Source: Candidatus Rokuibacteriota bacterium | Lineage (GTDB): Bacteria; Methylomirabilota; Methylomirabilia; Rokubacteriales; CSP1-6 | DNA: 57,723 nt | Reading direction: 5' to 3' | Assembly (NCBI GenBank): GCA_016184365.1 | Contig: JACPCW010000086.1 | Coordinates: 42,966 to 100,688, forward strand | Part shown: positions 24,703-33,405 of the stretch, piece by piece | Layout: each line of letters begins with the position of its first letter | How positions within the stretch are numbered: the stretch's first letter is position 1 | Translations under genes and position numbers: made by a program | The notes under the pieces: generated by a model | What the model was told of the DNA's origin: nothing | The model's database searches: none | What the model saw: the letters and a program-made list of their open reading frames with translations, nothing else

Positions 24703-25755
24703 TCAGGCGAACGAAAACGGTTCGAGTCCGCTCTTGCAGGGATGCGCTTCGCTGACGTGCATGCGGCCGGCGCCGAGCTCCATGATGACGGCGCACTTCG
24801 TCTCGCCCGCGAGCCCGTCCGCCGTGTCGTGCGCGTGGCGGCAGATCGCGCCCGGCGCGTCCGAATGATCGCTCAGCACGCCCTTCGCCTCGGTGACGCC
24901 GACGGCGCCTCGGCACGCCGCGAGCAGCCGCTCGGCCCGCCAGAGCCGGACGACGCTATCCGGCTCCCGGAGCCGGCACTCGCGCCGCGCCAGGAACCGC
25001 GCACCGATGTAGTGGTTCGTGTGCACGAGGAAGCGGCCGGCCGGCGTCAGCATGTCGTACTCCGACGGCAGCGCCTCCACGGAGAACGCCGCGCGGTCGC
25101 GGGACGCCACCAGGTAATGGTGTGGACCGTCCTTCGGGGTCGTGCTGATGACACGGACCGCGTCCGAGAGCGTCGTGGCGGCCAGCGCCTTGCGGATCGC
25201 CACGAAAATCGGCACACCGCGCGCGGCGGGCCGCAACGAGTGGAGCCCGTTGACCACGATGCCGATCCCCTCGCTGTTCAGGCCGATCTTCGCGAGGGTG
25301 CCCGCCTCGGTCAGCGTGAGGATGCGTGGAGTGCCGGGATCGCGGACATCGAGCACGACGGCCCGCAGCCTCGTGAGGTTGTCCCAGTTCTGTGCGAGCA
25401 GCGGCGCCCCCGGCTCCCCGACGCCGGGGACGACGGCGAAGCTCGTGCAGTCGTCCGGCGAGTGCGTCAGCGTCAGCGACGAGCGGGCGTTCAGCACGAC
25501 GATGTCGCGGACGTCGGCGCGGGCGCCGGCGGCGATGCCGGCAATCTCATCCGCGAGCGCGCGATCGAACGCGCGGATCCGCGGCACGAACCCGGCCGCG
25601 TGCCGGCGCGCCGTCGCCCAGGGGATCCCGAGGCGGCGCCGCAGCAGCAGCCGGTACGTGTCGATGTTTTCGTGGATGAGGTCGCGAGCGGCCTCGCCGT
25701 GCGCCGCTCCGCGGTCGCGCGCGCTTCCTTCGCACCGGACGAGCAGATGTCCCAC
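24703..25755 (-). CDS. C45-family N-terminal nucleophile amidase/acyltransferase
   Basis: The 350-residue protein resembles acyl-CoA:6-aminopenicillanate acyltransferase and other C45 peptidases. It shows an AAHGEAARDLI-type N-terminus (residues 17-27), then IVVLNARSSL, and the nucleophile in DDCTSFAVVPG, where autocleavage before Cys would free an N-terminal nucleophile. LLAQNWDNL and GIGIVVNGL follow. These enzymes hydrolyse or transfer acyl groups on amino compounds. Between peptide permeases and oxoproline genes, it may deacylate an imported N-acyl amino acid or peptide. The GTG start at 25755 has GGAGG five bases upstream. Confidence 0.85.
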   Translation of the reverse strand: MGHLLVRCEGSARDRGAAHGEAARDLIHENIDTYRLLLRRRLGIPWATARRHAAGFVPRIRAFDRALADEIAGIAAGARADVRDIVVLNARSSLTLTHSPDDCTSFAVVPGVGEPGAPLLAQNWDNLTRLRAVVLDVRDPGTPRILTLTEAGTLAKIGLNSEGIGIVVNGLHSLRPAARGVPIFVAIRKALAATTLSDAVRVISTTPKDGPHHYLVASRDRAAFSVEALPSEYDMLTPAGRFLVHTNHYIGARFLARRECRLREPDSVVRLWRAERLLAACRGAVGVTEAKGVLSDHSDAPGAICRHAHDTADGLAGETKCAVIMELGAGRMHVSEAHPCKSGLEPFSFA

Positions 25756-25767
25756 GGGGGCCTCCGT

Positions 25768-26670
25768 CTAGTCCTGTCCCCGCAGCCGCGGGTCCAGGAG
25801 GTCGCGTAATCCGTCGCCGAGCAGGTTGAGACCGAGCACGACGACCATGATCGAGATGCCGGGGAGGACGGTGAGCCACCACGCGATGCTGATGTGCTCG
25901 CGCCCCTCGGCGAGCATGTTCCCCCAGCTGGGCGTCGGCGGCGGCGTGCCGACGCCGACGAAGGACAGCGCGGCCTCGATCAGGATGGCCTGGGCGAACA
26001 GGAACGTCGCCTGCACCACGATCGGCGACACGCAGTGCGGGTAGATGTGCCGGACCATGATGCGCGCATTGGTGCAGCCGAGCGCGCGGGCGAGCTCGAC
26101 GAACTCGTTGGCGCGCACCGAGAGGACCGCGGACCGCACGAGCCGCGTCATCCGCGGCACCTGCGTCACGACGATGGCGATCACGAGATTGTCCTGCCGC
26201 GCGCCGAGAAATCCCATGAGCGCGATCGCGAGGATCAGCGACGGGACGGACATCATCACGTCCATCAGGCGCATCACCGGGTTGTCGAGCCGGCGGAACC
26301 ACGCGGCCGTCACGCCGATGACGGACGCGACGACCGTGGTCAGGACGACGATCACGAGCGACAGCACGAGCGAGATCCGCGCGCCGTATGCGATCCGCGT
26401 GAACACGTCGCGCCCGAACGCGTCGGTGCCCGCGATATGCGCCATGCTCGGTGGCTGGATCCGGTGGCGCAGGTTGCTCTTGAGCGGGTCGTACGGGGAC
26501 ATGACCGGACCGAGCACGGCGATCCCGAGCACGAGGGCGAGGGCCACCGTGCCGGCGGTCACCAGCGCATTGCGGAAGAACACCCGATGCAGCCGGCGTC
26601 CGACGCGCGGCGACGTGCGCGTGGTCAGGGCAACGCCAGTGGCGATCGCCGGCCCCGTCGCCACCGTCAT
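25768..26670 (-). CDS. Peptide-type ABC transporter permease (DppC/OppC-like)
   Basis: The 300-residue inner-membrane permease has the N-terminal segment VLGPVMSPYDPLKSNLRHRI and GTDAFGRDVFTRIAYGARIS, typical of OppC/DppC, and the EAA loop (VELARALGCTNARIMVRHIY) that contacts the ATPase. About six membrane spans are expected. It forms a channel with the DppB-like partner, whose gene it overlaps by four bases (26667-26670). No ATPase gene is adjacent; the nearest OppD/OppF pair is at 39820-41808. Confidence 0.92.
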   Translation of the reverse strand: MTVATGPAIATGVALTTRTSPRVGRRLHRVFFRNALVTAGTVALALVLGIAVLGPVMSPYDPLKSNLRHRIQPPSMAHIAGTDAFGRDVFTRIAYGARISLVLSLVIVVLTTVVASVIGVTAAWFRRLDNPVMRLMDVMMSVPSLILAIALMGFLGARQDNLVIAIVVTQVPRMTRLVRSAVLSVRANEFVELARALGCTNARIMVRHIYPHCVSPIVVQATFLFAQAILIEAALSFVGVGTPPPTPSWGNMLAEGREHISIAWWLTVLPGISIMVVVLGLNLLGDGLRDLLDPRLRGQD

Positions 26671-27626
26671 GTCGCAGCGCCGTAGCGGACGCGCTTGTCG
26701 ATGACGACGTACGAGAGATCCACGACGAGGTTCATCATCACGTTCGCGGCGGCGACGAAGAGCAGGACGCCCTGGATGACGTGGTAGTCACGGCGGGCGA
26801 CGGAGTTGATCAGGAGGCTGCCGACGCCGGGCAGCGCGAACACCGTCTCGATGATGACGACGCCGCCCAGCAGGAACGCGAAGTTCATCCCGACGATCGT
26901 CACGATCGGGAACGCGGCGTTCGCGAGCGCGTGCTTGAGGATCACGCGCCACTCCGGCAGTCCCTTGGCGCGCGCCGTCAGCGTCACGTAGTCGAGCCGC
27001 AGCACCTCGAGCAGGCTCGCCCGCGTCATGCGCGCGGTCAGCGCCGCCTGGGCGACGCCGATCGCCGTCGCCGGCAGCACGAGGTGCCACAGCCATCGCC
27101 CCGGGCTGTCGGTGAACGTCGCGTAGCCGACGACCGGGAACCAGCCGAGCGCGACGGCGAAGACGAGCATGAGCACCGTCGCGAACCAGAACGACGGCAT
27201 CGAGACTCCGAGCATGGCGAGCAGCATGAACGCCTGGTCCCAGATCGAGCCGCGCTTCACGGCCGCCAGCACGCCGGTCGGGAGCGCGACCGCGAGGCCG
27301 ATCACCAGCGAGATGATCGCGAGCGCGAGCGTGAGCGGGACCCGGGAGGCGAGCATGTCGAACACCGGCTCCCGGCTGAAGAACGACCGTCCCATGTCAC
27401 CGCGGACGAGGCCGGCGATGTACGCCGCGAACTGCGCGGGCAACGGCCGGTTCAGCCCGAGCTGCTCGCGGACCTTGTCGACGTTCGCCGACCCGCCGCG
27501 CTCGTCGCCGACGATCAGGCGCGCCGGGTCGCCGGGCGTGAAGTGGATGAGGCTGAAGATGAGAACGACGTCGAGGAGGAGGACGCCGGCGGCCGCCGCG
27601 ATCCGGCGCACCACGTAGACGGTCAA
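26667..27626 (-). CDS. Peptide-type ABC transporter permease (DppB/OppB-like)
   Basis: The 319-residue permease starts with the family's VYVVRRIAAAAGVLLLDVVL helix and FSLIHFTPGDPARLIVGDE, and carries the EAA loop LTARAKGLPEWRVILKHALA followed by the LLGGVVIIETVFALPGVGSL block. The TTG start at 27626 is preceded by GGAGGAG, which supports it. With the DppC-like protein it would import peptides or similar molecules delivered by the binding protein encoded just upstream. Confidence 0.92.
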   Translation of the reverse strand: MTVYVVRRIAAAAGVLLLDVVLIFSLIHFTPGDPARLIVGDERGGSANVDKVREQLGLNRPLPAQFAAYIAGLVRGDMGRSFFSREPVFDMLASRVPLTLALAIISLVIGLAVALPTGVLAAVKRGSIWDQAFMLLAMLGVSMPSFWFATVLMLVFAVALGWFPVVGYATFTDSPGRWLWHLVLPATAIGVAQAALTARMTRASLLEVLRLDYVTLTARAKGLPEWRVILKHALANAAFPIVTIVGMNFAFLLGGVVIIETVFALPGVGSLLINSVARRDYHVIQGVLLFVAAANVMMNLVVDLSYVVIDKRVRYGAAT

Positions 27627-27655
27627 CGGCGTCTCCTCCTCCGGTCAGCCCTCGA

Positions 27656-29191
27656 TCACTTCTCCAGCCAGACGTTCCACAGCGGATGCGTGTAGATCGG
27701 CTGGAGGCCTCTGACGTGGCTCCGCAGGCCGCGCAGCGCGAACATGTCGCCCATCGTCACCCAGGGCACCTGCTCCACGATCACGTCCCGCTTGAACGCC
27801 TCGAAGGCCGCGCGCAGCTTCTCGATGTCCGTTTCAGTGCCGATGGTGTCGAGGAGCTTCTGCGTCTCGGGCGACTTGAACCCCATCGACGTCACCAGCT
27901 CGGCCTCCGACGGGACGGTGACGACCGTGCGTGTGTACGTGATGTCCCACTTGCTCGGGTCCCGCTGGAGCTGGGAGACCGTCGGCCAGTCGCGCAGGTC
28001 GAGCGTCACGTTGAAGCCGGCAGCCTTCAGCTGCTCGGTGATCTGGATGGCCGGGCGCTTGTGGTGGAACTGCGTCGCCGACGCGAGGAACCGGAGCGGC
28101 TCACCCTTGTAGCCCGCTTCCTTCGCGAGCGCCTTCGCCGCCGCGGCGTTGTTCTGGTTGTAGATCTCCTTGCCCGTGTCGCTCCACAGCGCCTGGAAGC
28201 GGAACCACAGCTGGTCCGGGTTCAGGTCGTAGAAGTCCTGGCTGCCGGTGGCCGCGTACATGATGTCGTCCATGTTGAGCGCCGCGCGCAGCGCCTTCCG
28301 CAGCTTCACGTTCTTCGTCGGGCCGTCCATGCTGAAGTACATGACCGGCTTCATGTCGAACTTCACGATCACCGGCTGTACGCCCGGCACCTTCTTGAGC
28401 TCCCCGAGGTACTCCTGCGGCAGCGGCTGGGCCGCGTCGAACTGGCCCGTGCGGAGCCCGGCCATGCGCACTTCCGATTCCGGGATGCTGCGGAACACGA
28501 TGCGATCGAGATAGGCGACCTTGCGGCCGGCGAGACCGCCGCGCACGTCGTCGCGCGCGCTGTACTGCGGAAACCGCTCGAGGACGATGTGCCGGTCCGG
28601 AACCCATTCGACGAGCTTGTAGGGACCAGTCCCGACGTACGCGGACAGCTTGTTGACCGGCGCGTTCTCGATGATCTCCTTGGGGTGCACGACCGGCTGC
28701 TGGCCCTCGCGGGACAGGATGAACGGCAGCGACGCCAGCGGCGCGCTCAGCCGGAACACCACGGTGTGCCGGTCGGTCGCGGCGATCTCCTCGATGCGCG
28801 TGAGCATCTCCGCGCGCGCCGACACCTGACGCCACCGGTTCAGGGACGCGACGACGTCCTCGGCCGTCATGACCTTGCCGTTGTGGAAGCGGACGTTCCG
28901 GCGCAGCGGGAACGTCCACGTGAGCCCGTCCTTGCTGATGTCCCACCGCTCGGCGAGCATCGGATGCGGGACGAACTTCTCGTCCATCGCGACGAGCCCT
29001 TCCCAGATGTACATACCGGCATAGACGATCGTGGCCCGCGCGCCCGTCGTGTGCCAGTCGAGCGTCGGCGGCGTCGTGGCGACCGCGAAGGTGAAGGTGC
29101 CCCCGGCCCGCGGTTGCGCGGTGGCCGGAGCGCCCGCCAGCCATATCCCGGTGGTGAGCGCGACCGTCACGAGGAGCGTTCGCCGGTTCAT
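27656..29191 (-). CDS. Peptide/nickel-type ABC transporter substrate-binding protein (SBP family 5)
   Basis: The ~511-residue protein has a signal peptide (MNRRTLLVTVALTTGIWLAG, ending near APATAQ) and the SBP_bac_5 architecture: YEGL-like YIWEGLVAMDEKFVPHPMLA, LRRNVRFHNGKVMTAEDVVA and VGTGPYKLVEWVPDRHI. It would capture a peptide or peptide-like ligand in the periplasm. The second of two adjacent ATGs (29191) is chosen because GGAGG is seven bases upstream. LysR and a dehydrogenase gene precede it on the same strand. Confidence 0.93.
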   Translation of the reverse strand: MNRRTLLVTVALTTGIWLAGAPATAQPRAGGTFTFAVATTPPTLDWHTTGARATIVYAGMYIWEGLVAMDEKFVPHPMLAERWDISKDGLTWTFPLRRNVRFHNGKVMTAEDVVASLNRWRQVSARAEMLTRIEEIAATDRHTVVFRLSAPLASLPFILSREGQQPVVHPKEIIENAPVNKLSAYVGTGPYKLVEWVPDRHIVLERFPQYSARDDVRGGLAGRKVAYLDRIVFRSIPESEVRMAGLRTGQFDAAQPLPQEYLGELKKVPGVQPVIVKFDMKPVMYFSMDGPTKNVKLRKALRAALNMDDIMYAATGSQDFYDLNPDQLWFRFQALWSDTGKEIYNQNNAAAAKALAKEAGYKGEPLRFLASATQFHHKRPAIQITEQLKAAGFNVTLDLRDWPTVSQLQRDPSKWDITYTRTVVTVPSEAELVTSMGFKSPETQKLLDTIGTETDIEKLRAAFEAFKRDVIVEQVPWVTMGDMFALRGLRSHVRGLQPIYTHPLWNVWLEK

Positions 29192-29292
29192 CATAGGACC
29201 TCCTTGGTCTCGGATGACACGCTCACCCGTAGAGGAGGGGGACCCTCCGGTCAACGCAGAAATTCTGATGCCGCCATAAAGGCGACTGATGA

Positions 29293-30201
29293 TCAGGCCG
29301 GCGCGCGAAACCTCTCGCGGCAGAAGGCGAGGAACGTCTCCACGACGACCTTGCGGTAGGTGAGCTTCGGATACACGAGCATGAAGCTGCGCGCCATCCG
29401 TACGTCCTCGATCGGCACGACAGCGATCGACCCGATCCGAAGCTCGGCGCCGAGCGACAGGCTCGACACGATCGAGACACCCGCGCCCGCTTCGACACCC
29501 GCCTTGACTGCCTCCGTACTTCCGAGCGTCAGGGCCACGTGCAAGTCCGCGAGGGCAATGCCGTGCTGGCCGAGATACCACTCCAGCATGCGGCGGGTGC
29601 CGGAGCCTTCCTCGCGGAGGATGAACGGCTCGGCGACGAGGTCGGCCAGCGTGACCGCTTCGCGCGACGTCCACGGGTGGCCGGCGGGCACGATGAGCCG
29701 CAGCTCGTCCTCGATCAGCGGCTCACCGATGTGTCCCTTCAGGTCGACCGGGTCGCTCACGATCGCCAGATCGAGCGCGCCGTCGAGGAGCTGCGCCACG
29801 ATGGAATCGGTGTTCCCCGCCTCGAGCACGATGCTGACCTGCGGGTTGCGCTTCTTGAAGAGCCCGATCGGGCGCGGCATGACGTATTTCGCGATGACGC
29901 TCGCCACGCCGACGGTGAGCGTGCCGCCGACGTGCTCGACGAGCCGGGCGATCTCGGCGTCGGCGCGGTCGTAGAGCGCGAGGATATCTCGGGTGTGGCG
30001 CAGCAGGATCGCGCCGACCTCGGTGAGAACGACGCGCTGCTTCTCCCGCCGGAAGAGCCGCGCGCCCAGGTCCTCTTCGAGCGACTTGATCTGGAACGAC
30101 ACGGCGGGCTGGGTCAGCGAGAGCAGCTCGGCGGCGCGCGTGAAGCTCTGGTGCACCGCCGCCTCGTAGAAGACGCGGAGCCGGACGTCCTTGATCAGCA
30201 T
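29293..30201 (-). CDS. LysR-family transcriptional regulator
   Basis: The 302-residue LysR protein has an N-terminal winged helix (RLRVFYEAAVHQSFTRAAEL, LSLTQPAVSFQIKSLEEDLG, ARLFRREKQRVVLTEVG) and a periplasmic-binding-like effector domain with LTVGVASVIAKYVMP. It resembles CysB/CbbR-like members in size. GAGAGG lies six bases before the ATG at 30201. It is encoded within the operon it may control rather than divergently, and 100 bp before the binding-protein gene. Confidence 0.93.
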   Translation of the reverse strand: MLIKDVRLRVFYEAAVHQSFTRAAELLSLTQPAVSFQIKSLEEDLGARLFRREKQRVVLTEVGAILLRHTRDILALYDRADAEIARLVEHVGGTLTVGVASVIAKYVMPRPIGLFKKRNPQVSIVLEAGNTDSIVAQLLDGALDLAIVSDPVDLKGHIGEPLIEDELRLIVPAGHPWTSREAVTLADLVAEPFILREEGSGTRRMLEWYLGQHGIALADLHVALTLGSTEAVKAGVEAGAGVSIVSSLSLGAELRIGSIAVVPIEDVRMARSFMLVYPKLTYRKVVVETFLAFCRERFRAPA

Positions 30202-30239
30202 GGCGACCTCTCCGCGGATCGGGCCGTCGGTGCGCGGGT

Positions 30240-31226
30240 TCAGCGCTGACCGAGGCGCGACCACACGTCGGGATTCACGAGCACGTCCGGTCGCTCGCCG
30301 CGCAGCACGCGCAGCATCTCGCCCGCGACCTGCATGCCCGCGACGCGATGCGCTTCGCGCGTCACGCCCGCGACGTGCGCCGAACAGACGACGTTCGGCA
30401 GGTTGAGGATCGGGTTGTCCATCGACGTCGGCTCCTGCTCCCACACGTCGAGGCCGGCGGCGGCGAGCGTGCCGCGCGTCAGCGCCTCGAACAGCTCGGG
30501 CTCGGTCTGCACGCCGCCGCGCGACGTGTTCACGACGATCGCGCCCTGCTTCATCAGCGCGATGTTCTTCGCGCCCAGCATCCCGCGCGTCTCGGCGGTC
30601 AGCGGCGTGTGGAACGTGACGACGTCGCACTGCGGCAGCATCGTCTCGAGGCTCGGCGCCGGATCGACGCCGCGACGGCGCAGCTCCTCGGCGTCGACGT
30701 ACGGGTCGTAGCCGAGCACGCGCATGCCGAGCGCGCCCGCGAACTTCGCCACGCGGCGGCCGACGTTGCCGACGCCGACGATCCCGAGCGTGCGGCCACC
30801 GAGCTCGACGTTGTGCACGCTCGTGCGCGCGGTCCAGTCGCCCTTCTTCGTGAGGCGGTCGATCTCGAACGTGTGCTTCGCGCACGTGAGCATCAGCATG
30901 AGCGCGTGCTCGGCCACGGCCTGCGAGTTCGAGCCGGGGGCGTGGACGACGGCGACACCGAGCTTCGTCGCGGCCGGAATGTCGACCGTGTCGAGACCGA
31001 CGCCGTGGCGGCCGACGACGCGGAGCTTCTTGCACGCCGTCATCAGGCTCGCCGTCGCGCCCGGTTTTCCGCGGATGAGAATGCCGTCGGCGCCGGCGGC
31101 GACCTTCAGAAACGCGGGCTCGGTCTCTTCGGTCGTCACGACCACGCGCGCTTCGGTCTCGAGCAGCGCGTGGGCGTCCGGATGAATCGGGCCTCCGAGC
31201 ACGACGAGCGGGCGGGTCTCGGCCAT
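30240..31226 (-). CDS. D-isomer-specific 2-hydroxyacid dehydrogenase
   Basis: The 328-residue protein contains LGIVGVGNVGRRVAKFAGAL (dinucleotide site), VNTSRGGVQTEPELFEAL (catalytic Arg region), LDVWEQEPTSMDNPILNL (Glu) and VCSAHVAGVTREAHR (His). The sequence closely parallels the enzyme at 23009-24007 over its whole length, so the two look like paralogues of one subfamily. It is the first gene of the long minus-strand block. The ATG at 31226 was chosen; the open frame upstream is only the translated repeat at 31284-31353 and antisense of the epimerase gene. Confidence 0.92.
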   Translation of the reverse strand: MAETRPLVVLGGPIHPDAHALLETEARVVVTTEETEPAFLKVAAGADGILIRGKPGATASLMTACKKLRVVGRHGVGLDTVDIPAATKLGVAVVHAPGSNSQAVAEHALMLMLTCAKHTFEIDRLTKKGDWTARTSVHNVELGGRTLGIVGVGNVGRRVAKFAGALGMRVLGYDPYVDAEELRRRGVDPAPSLETMLPQCDVVTFHTPLTAETRGMLGAKNIALMKQGAIVVNTSRGGVQTEPELFEALTRGTLAAAGLDVWEQEPTSMDNPILNLPNVVCSAHVAGVTREAHRVAGMQVAGEMLRVLRGERPDVLVNPDVWSRLGQR

Positions 31227-31283
31227 CGGAATCGATCTCCTCGGTTCGAACAATCTCGCCAGCGGTTCAGGCGCGCCATTATA

Positions 31284-31353
31284 CGTGGGGGGCCCCGACA
31301 TGGCCCCCCCAGCGCTCGGAAGCGCCCCGGGATACCCGGGGCGCTCCTCGACG
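31284..31353 (+). repeat. Two-hairpin G/C-tract repeat between divergent genes
   Basis: CGTGGGGGGCCCCGACATGG and CCCCCC form the first hairpin, and AGCGCCCCGGG-ATA-CCCGGGGCGCT forms a perfect 11-bp second hairpin with a 3-nt loop. The separate second C-tract seen in other copies is missing here. It fills much of the 156-bp gap between the dehydrogenase and epimerase genes, where the divergent promoters must lie. Confidence 0.8.
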
Positions 31354-31382
31354 CCGCGAACGCGTGTGCTATCGTTCGCGCG

Positions 31383-32357
31383 ATGACGACGCTCGTGACC
31401 GGCGCGTTCGGTTGTCTCGGGGCCGAGGTCGTCCGCCAGCTGCTCGCCGAGGGCGAGCGACCGGTGCTCCTCGATTTCGGCGACGACCCGTGGCGCCTGC
31501 GGATGATCGCGGGCCGCGACGTGACCGAGCGCGTTCCGGTGATCCGCGCCGACGTCGCGGAGCTCGCCGACCTCGCGCGCATCGTGCGCGAGCACGACGT
31601 GCGGCGCATGATCCACCTCGCCGCGTGGCAGATTCCGTTGTGCCGGCGCGATCCGTCGATGGGCGCGCGCGTCAACGTCGTCGGCACCGCGAACGCGCTC
31701 GAAGTCGCGCGGCTCGCCGACGGCCGTGTCGAGCGCGTCGTGTACATGTCGTCGATCGCCGTGTACGGTCCGCCGCACCTCTATCCGCCGGGCCCGCTCG
31801 CGAACGACGCGCCACCGCATCCGACGACGCATTACGGCGTCTACAAGGTGGCGAACGAGGGCACGGCGCGTGTGCACTGGGCCGAGCATCGCGTGCCGTC
31901 CATCGGCTTTCGCCTGCCGGCGATCTACGGCCCGGGCCGCGACGTCGGGCTCACCGCGGACCCGACCCTCGCGATGAAGGCGGCGCTGCTCGAACGGAAG
32001 TTCGCGATCCGCTGGAGCGGGCGCTCGGCGCTGCTCTACACGAAGGATGCCGCGGCGTCGATCATCCGTGCGTCGCGGTCGACCGTCGACGGCGCGCGGG
32101 TCTACAACCTGCGCGGCAGCTCCGTCGACAACGCCGACATCGTCCCCGCCATCGAGCGCGCGTGGCCCGCGGCCAAGGGACTCGTCACGTGGGGCGGCGA
32201 TCCCGTTCCGTTCCCGGACTCGCTCGACGACAGCCGCTTCCAGGCCGAAGTCGGTCCGGTGCCCGTCACGCCGTTCGACGACGGCGTGCGCGAGACGATG
32301 GAGACGTTCGCGCGGCTTCAGCAGGAGGGCCGGCTCGACGCGCGGGAGCTCGCATGA
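31383..32357 (+). CDS. NAD-dependent epimerase/dehydratase (extended SDR)
   Basis: The 324-residue protein begins MTTLVTGAFGCLGAEVVRQL with the TGxxGxxG-type nucleotide-binding motif. It continues with MIHLAAWQIP, VVYMSSIAVYGP (catalytic Ser) and THYGVYKVANEG (YxxxK). FRLPAIYGPGRDVGL is the usual substrate-side strand. It probably acts on a nucleotide sugar or a lipid-linked/acyl substrate. The ATG at 31383 matches the fold start. Its stop overlaps the ATG of the following acetyltransferase fragment (ATGA at 32354-32357). Confidence 0.9.
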   Translation: MTTLVTGAFGCLGAEVVRQLLAEGERPVLLDFGDDPWRLRMIAGRDVTERVPVIRADVAELADLARIVREHDVRRMIHLAAWQIPLCRRDPSMGARVNVVGTANALEVARLADGRVERVVYMSSIAVYGPPHLYPPGPLANDAPPHPTTHYGVYKVANEGTARVHWAEHRVPSIGFRLPAIYGPGRDVGLTADPTLAMKAALLERKFAIRWSGRSALLYTKDAAASIIRASRSTVDGARVYNLRGSSVDNADIVPAIERAWPAAKGLVTWGGDPVPFPDSLDDSRFQAEVGPVPVTPFDDGVRETMETFARLQQEGRLDARELA

Positions 32358-32680
32358 GTTACGGCATCCGCCCCGCGACCGCGGCTGACGCCGACGCGAT
32401 CTGCCACATCTACAACCAGGGCATCGAAGACCGGCTCGCGACGCTCGAGACGGAGCTCCGGACGCCCGACGAACGGCGTCGGTGGATGGAAATCCGGACG
32501 CCGCGCCATCCGGTGATCGTCGCGGAAACGGCCGCGGGCGAGGTCGTGGGCTGGGGCAGCCTGAACGTCTTCAACGCGCGCCCGGCGTACCGCTTCGTGG
32601 CCGACTTCTCGGTCTACGTGGAGCGCGCGTTCCGCGGCAAGGGTGTACAACATACGACGAACGTGTCGCCCGTGTGGTAG
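32354..32680 (+). pseudogene. Truncated GNAT acetyltransferase (phosphinothricin acetyltransferase-like)
   Basis: The 108-residue ORF matches the N-terminal two thirds of a GNAT/ArsN1-like acetyltransferase: YGIRPATAADADAICHIYNQ, IEDRLATLETELRTPDERRR and VYVERAFRGKGV. The family normally has about 165-185 residues and continues from RGKG into the acetyl-CoA loop and the C-terminal strands. Here the match stops at RGKGV and is followed by QHTTNVSPVW and a stop, which is antisense to the SDR gene. It lacks part of the cofactor site and is probably non-functional. The break point is about 32643. Confidence 0.8.
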
Positions 32681-33405
32681 CGGCTCGCGGCGCTCGCCAG
32701 ATACACCGCGAGCCCGCCGAAGTCTTCCGGCACGCCCCACCGCCGCATCGGGACGCGCGGCAGCACCCTCTCGACGAACCGGTCCCAGCGCAGCGTCTTC
32801 TCGGTCATCGGCGTGTCGATCCAGCCCGGCACGACGGCGTTCGCGCGGATGTTCGAGCGCGCGAGCTCGACGGCGAGCGCCTTCATCATCGAAATGAGCC
32901 CGCCCTTCGTCGCGGCGTAGTGCTCGCCGCGCGCCTGGCCGGAGAGCGCCGCGAGGCTCGACGTGACGACGATCGAGCCGCCGTCGCCGCGCTCGACCAT
33001 GTGACGCGCCGCGGCGCGCAGCGTGAAGAACGCGCCGTCGAGGTTGACGCTCATCACGCGGCGCCATTCCTCGGTCGTCATCTCGAGGAACGAGTTGACG
33101 CCCCGCCGGCCGGCGACGCCGGCGTTGACGAAGCACGCATCCACCCGACCGTGCGCCGCGAGCGTGTCCGCGAACGCGCGCTCCACGGCCGCTTCATCGG
33201 CGACGTCGCAGCGGAGCGCGGTCGCCCGCCCGCCGAGCTTGGCGAGCCGCTCGAGCGCCGCGCGGTTCTTGTCTTCGTTCGTGCCCCAGACCGCGACGGC
33301 GGCGCCGGCCGGCGCGAGCGCTTCGGCCATACCGAGGCCGATGCCGCTGTTGCCGCCGGTGACGAGCGCGACCTTGCCGGCCAGATCGAACGGCGCGTAC
33401 GTCAC
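32614..33405 (-). CDS. Short-chain dehydrogenase/reductase with a replaced C-terminal end
   Basis: The 263-residue SDR starts at a GTG (YAPFDLAGKVALVTGGNSGI). It has VTGGNSGIGLG, FVNAGVAG, the serine in VVTSSLAALSG and the YAATK catalytic pair. It ends YHTGDTFVVCCTPLPRNARS; relatives normally continue DTFVV with an Asp-Gly-Gly-Tyr end after only a few residues. The last ~13 residues are therefore read from the antisense of the truncated acetyltransferase gene. The enzyme core is intact and may still be active. The start overlaps the preceding 31-codon ORF (GTGA at 33402-33405). Confidence 0.85.
   Translation of the reverse strand: MTYAPFDLAGKVALVTGGNSGIGLGMAEALAPAGAAVAVWGTNEDKNRAALERLAKLGGRATALRCDVADEAAVERAFADTLAAHGRVDACFVNAGVAGRRGVNSFLEMTTEEWRRVMSVNLDGAFFTLRAAARHMVERGDGGSIVVTSSLAALSGQARGEHYAATKGGLISMMKALAVELARSNIRANAVVPGWIDTPMTEKTLRWDRFVERVLPRVPMRRWGVPEDFGGLAVYLASAASRYHTGDTFVVCCTPLPRNARST

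Noticed and set aside
31240-31275. A tRNA T-arm-like GGTTCGAAC
   Set aside because: No cloverleaf partners, no acceptor stem and no CCA-proximal pairing could be found around it.
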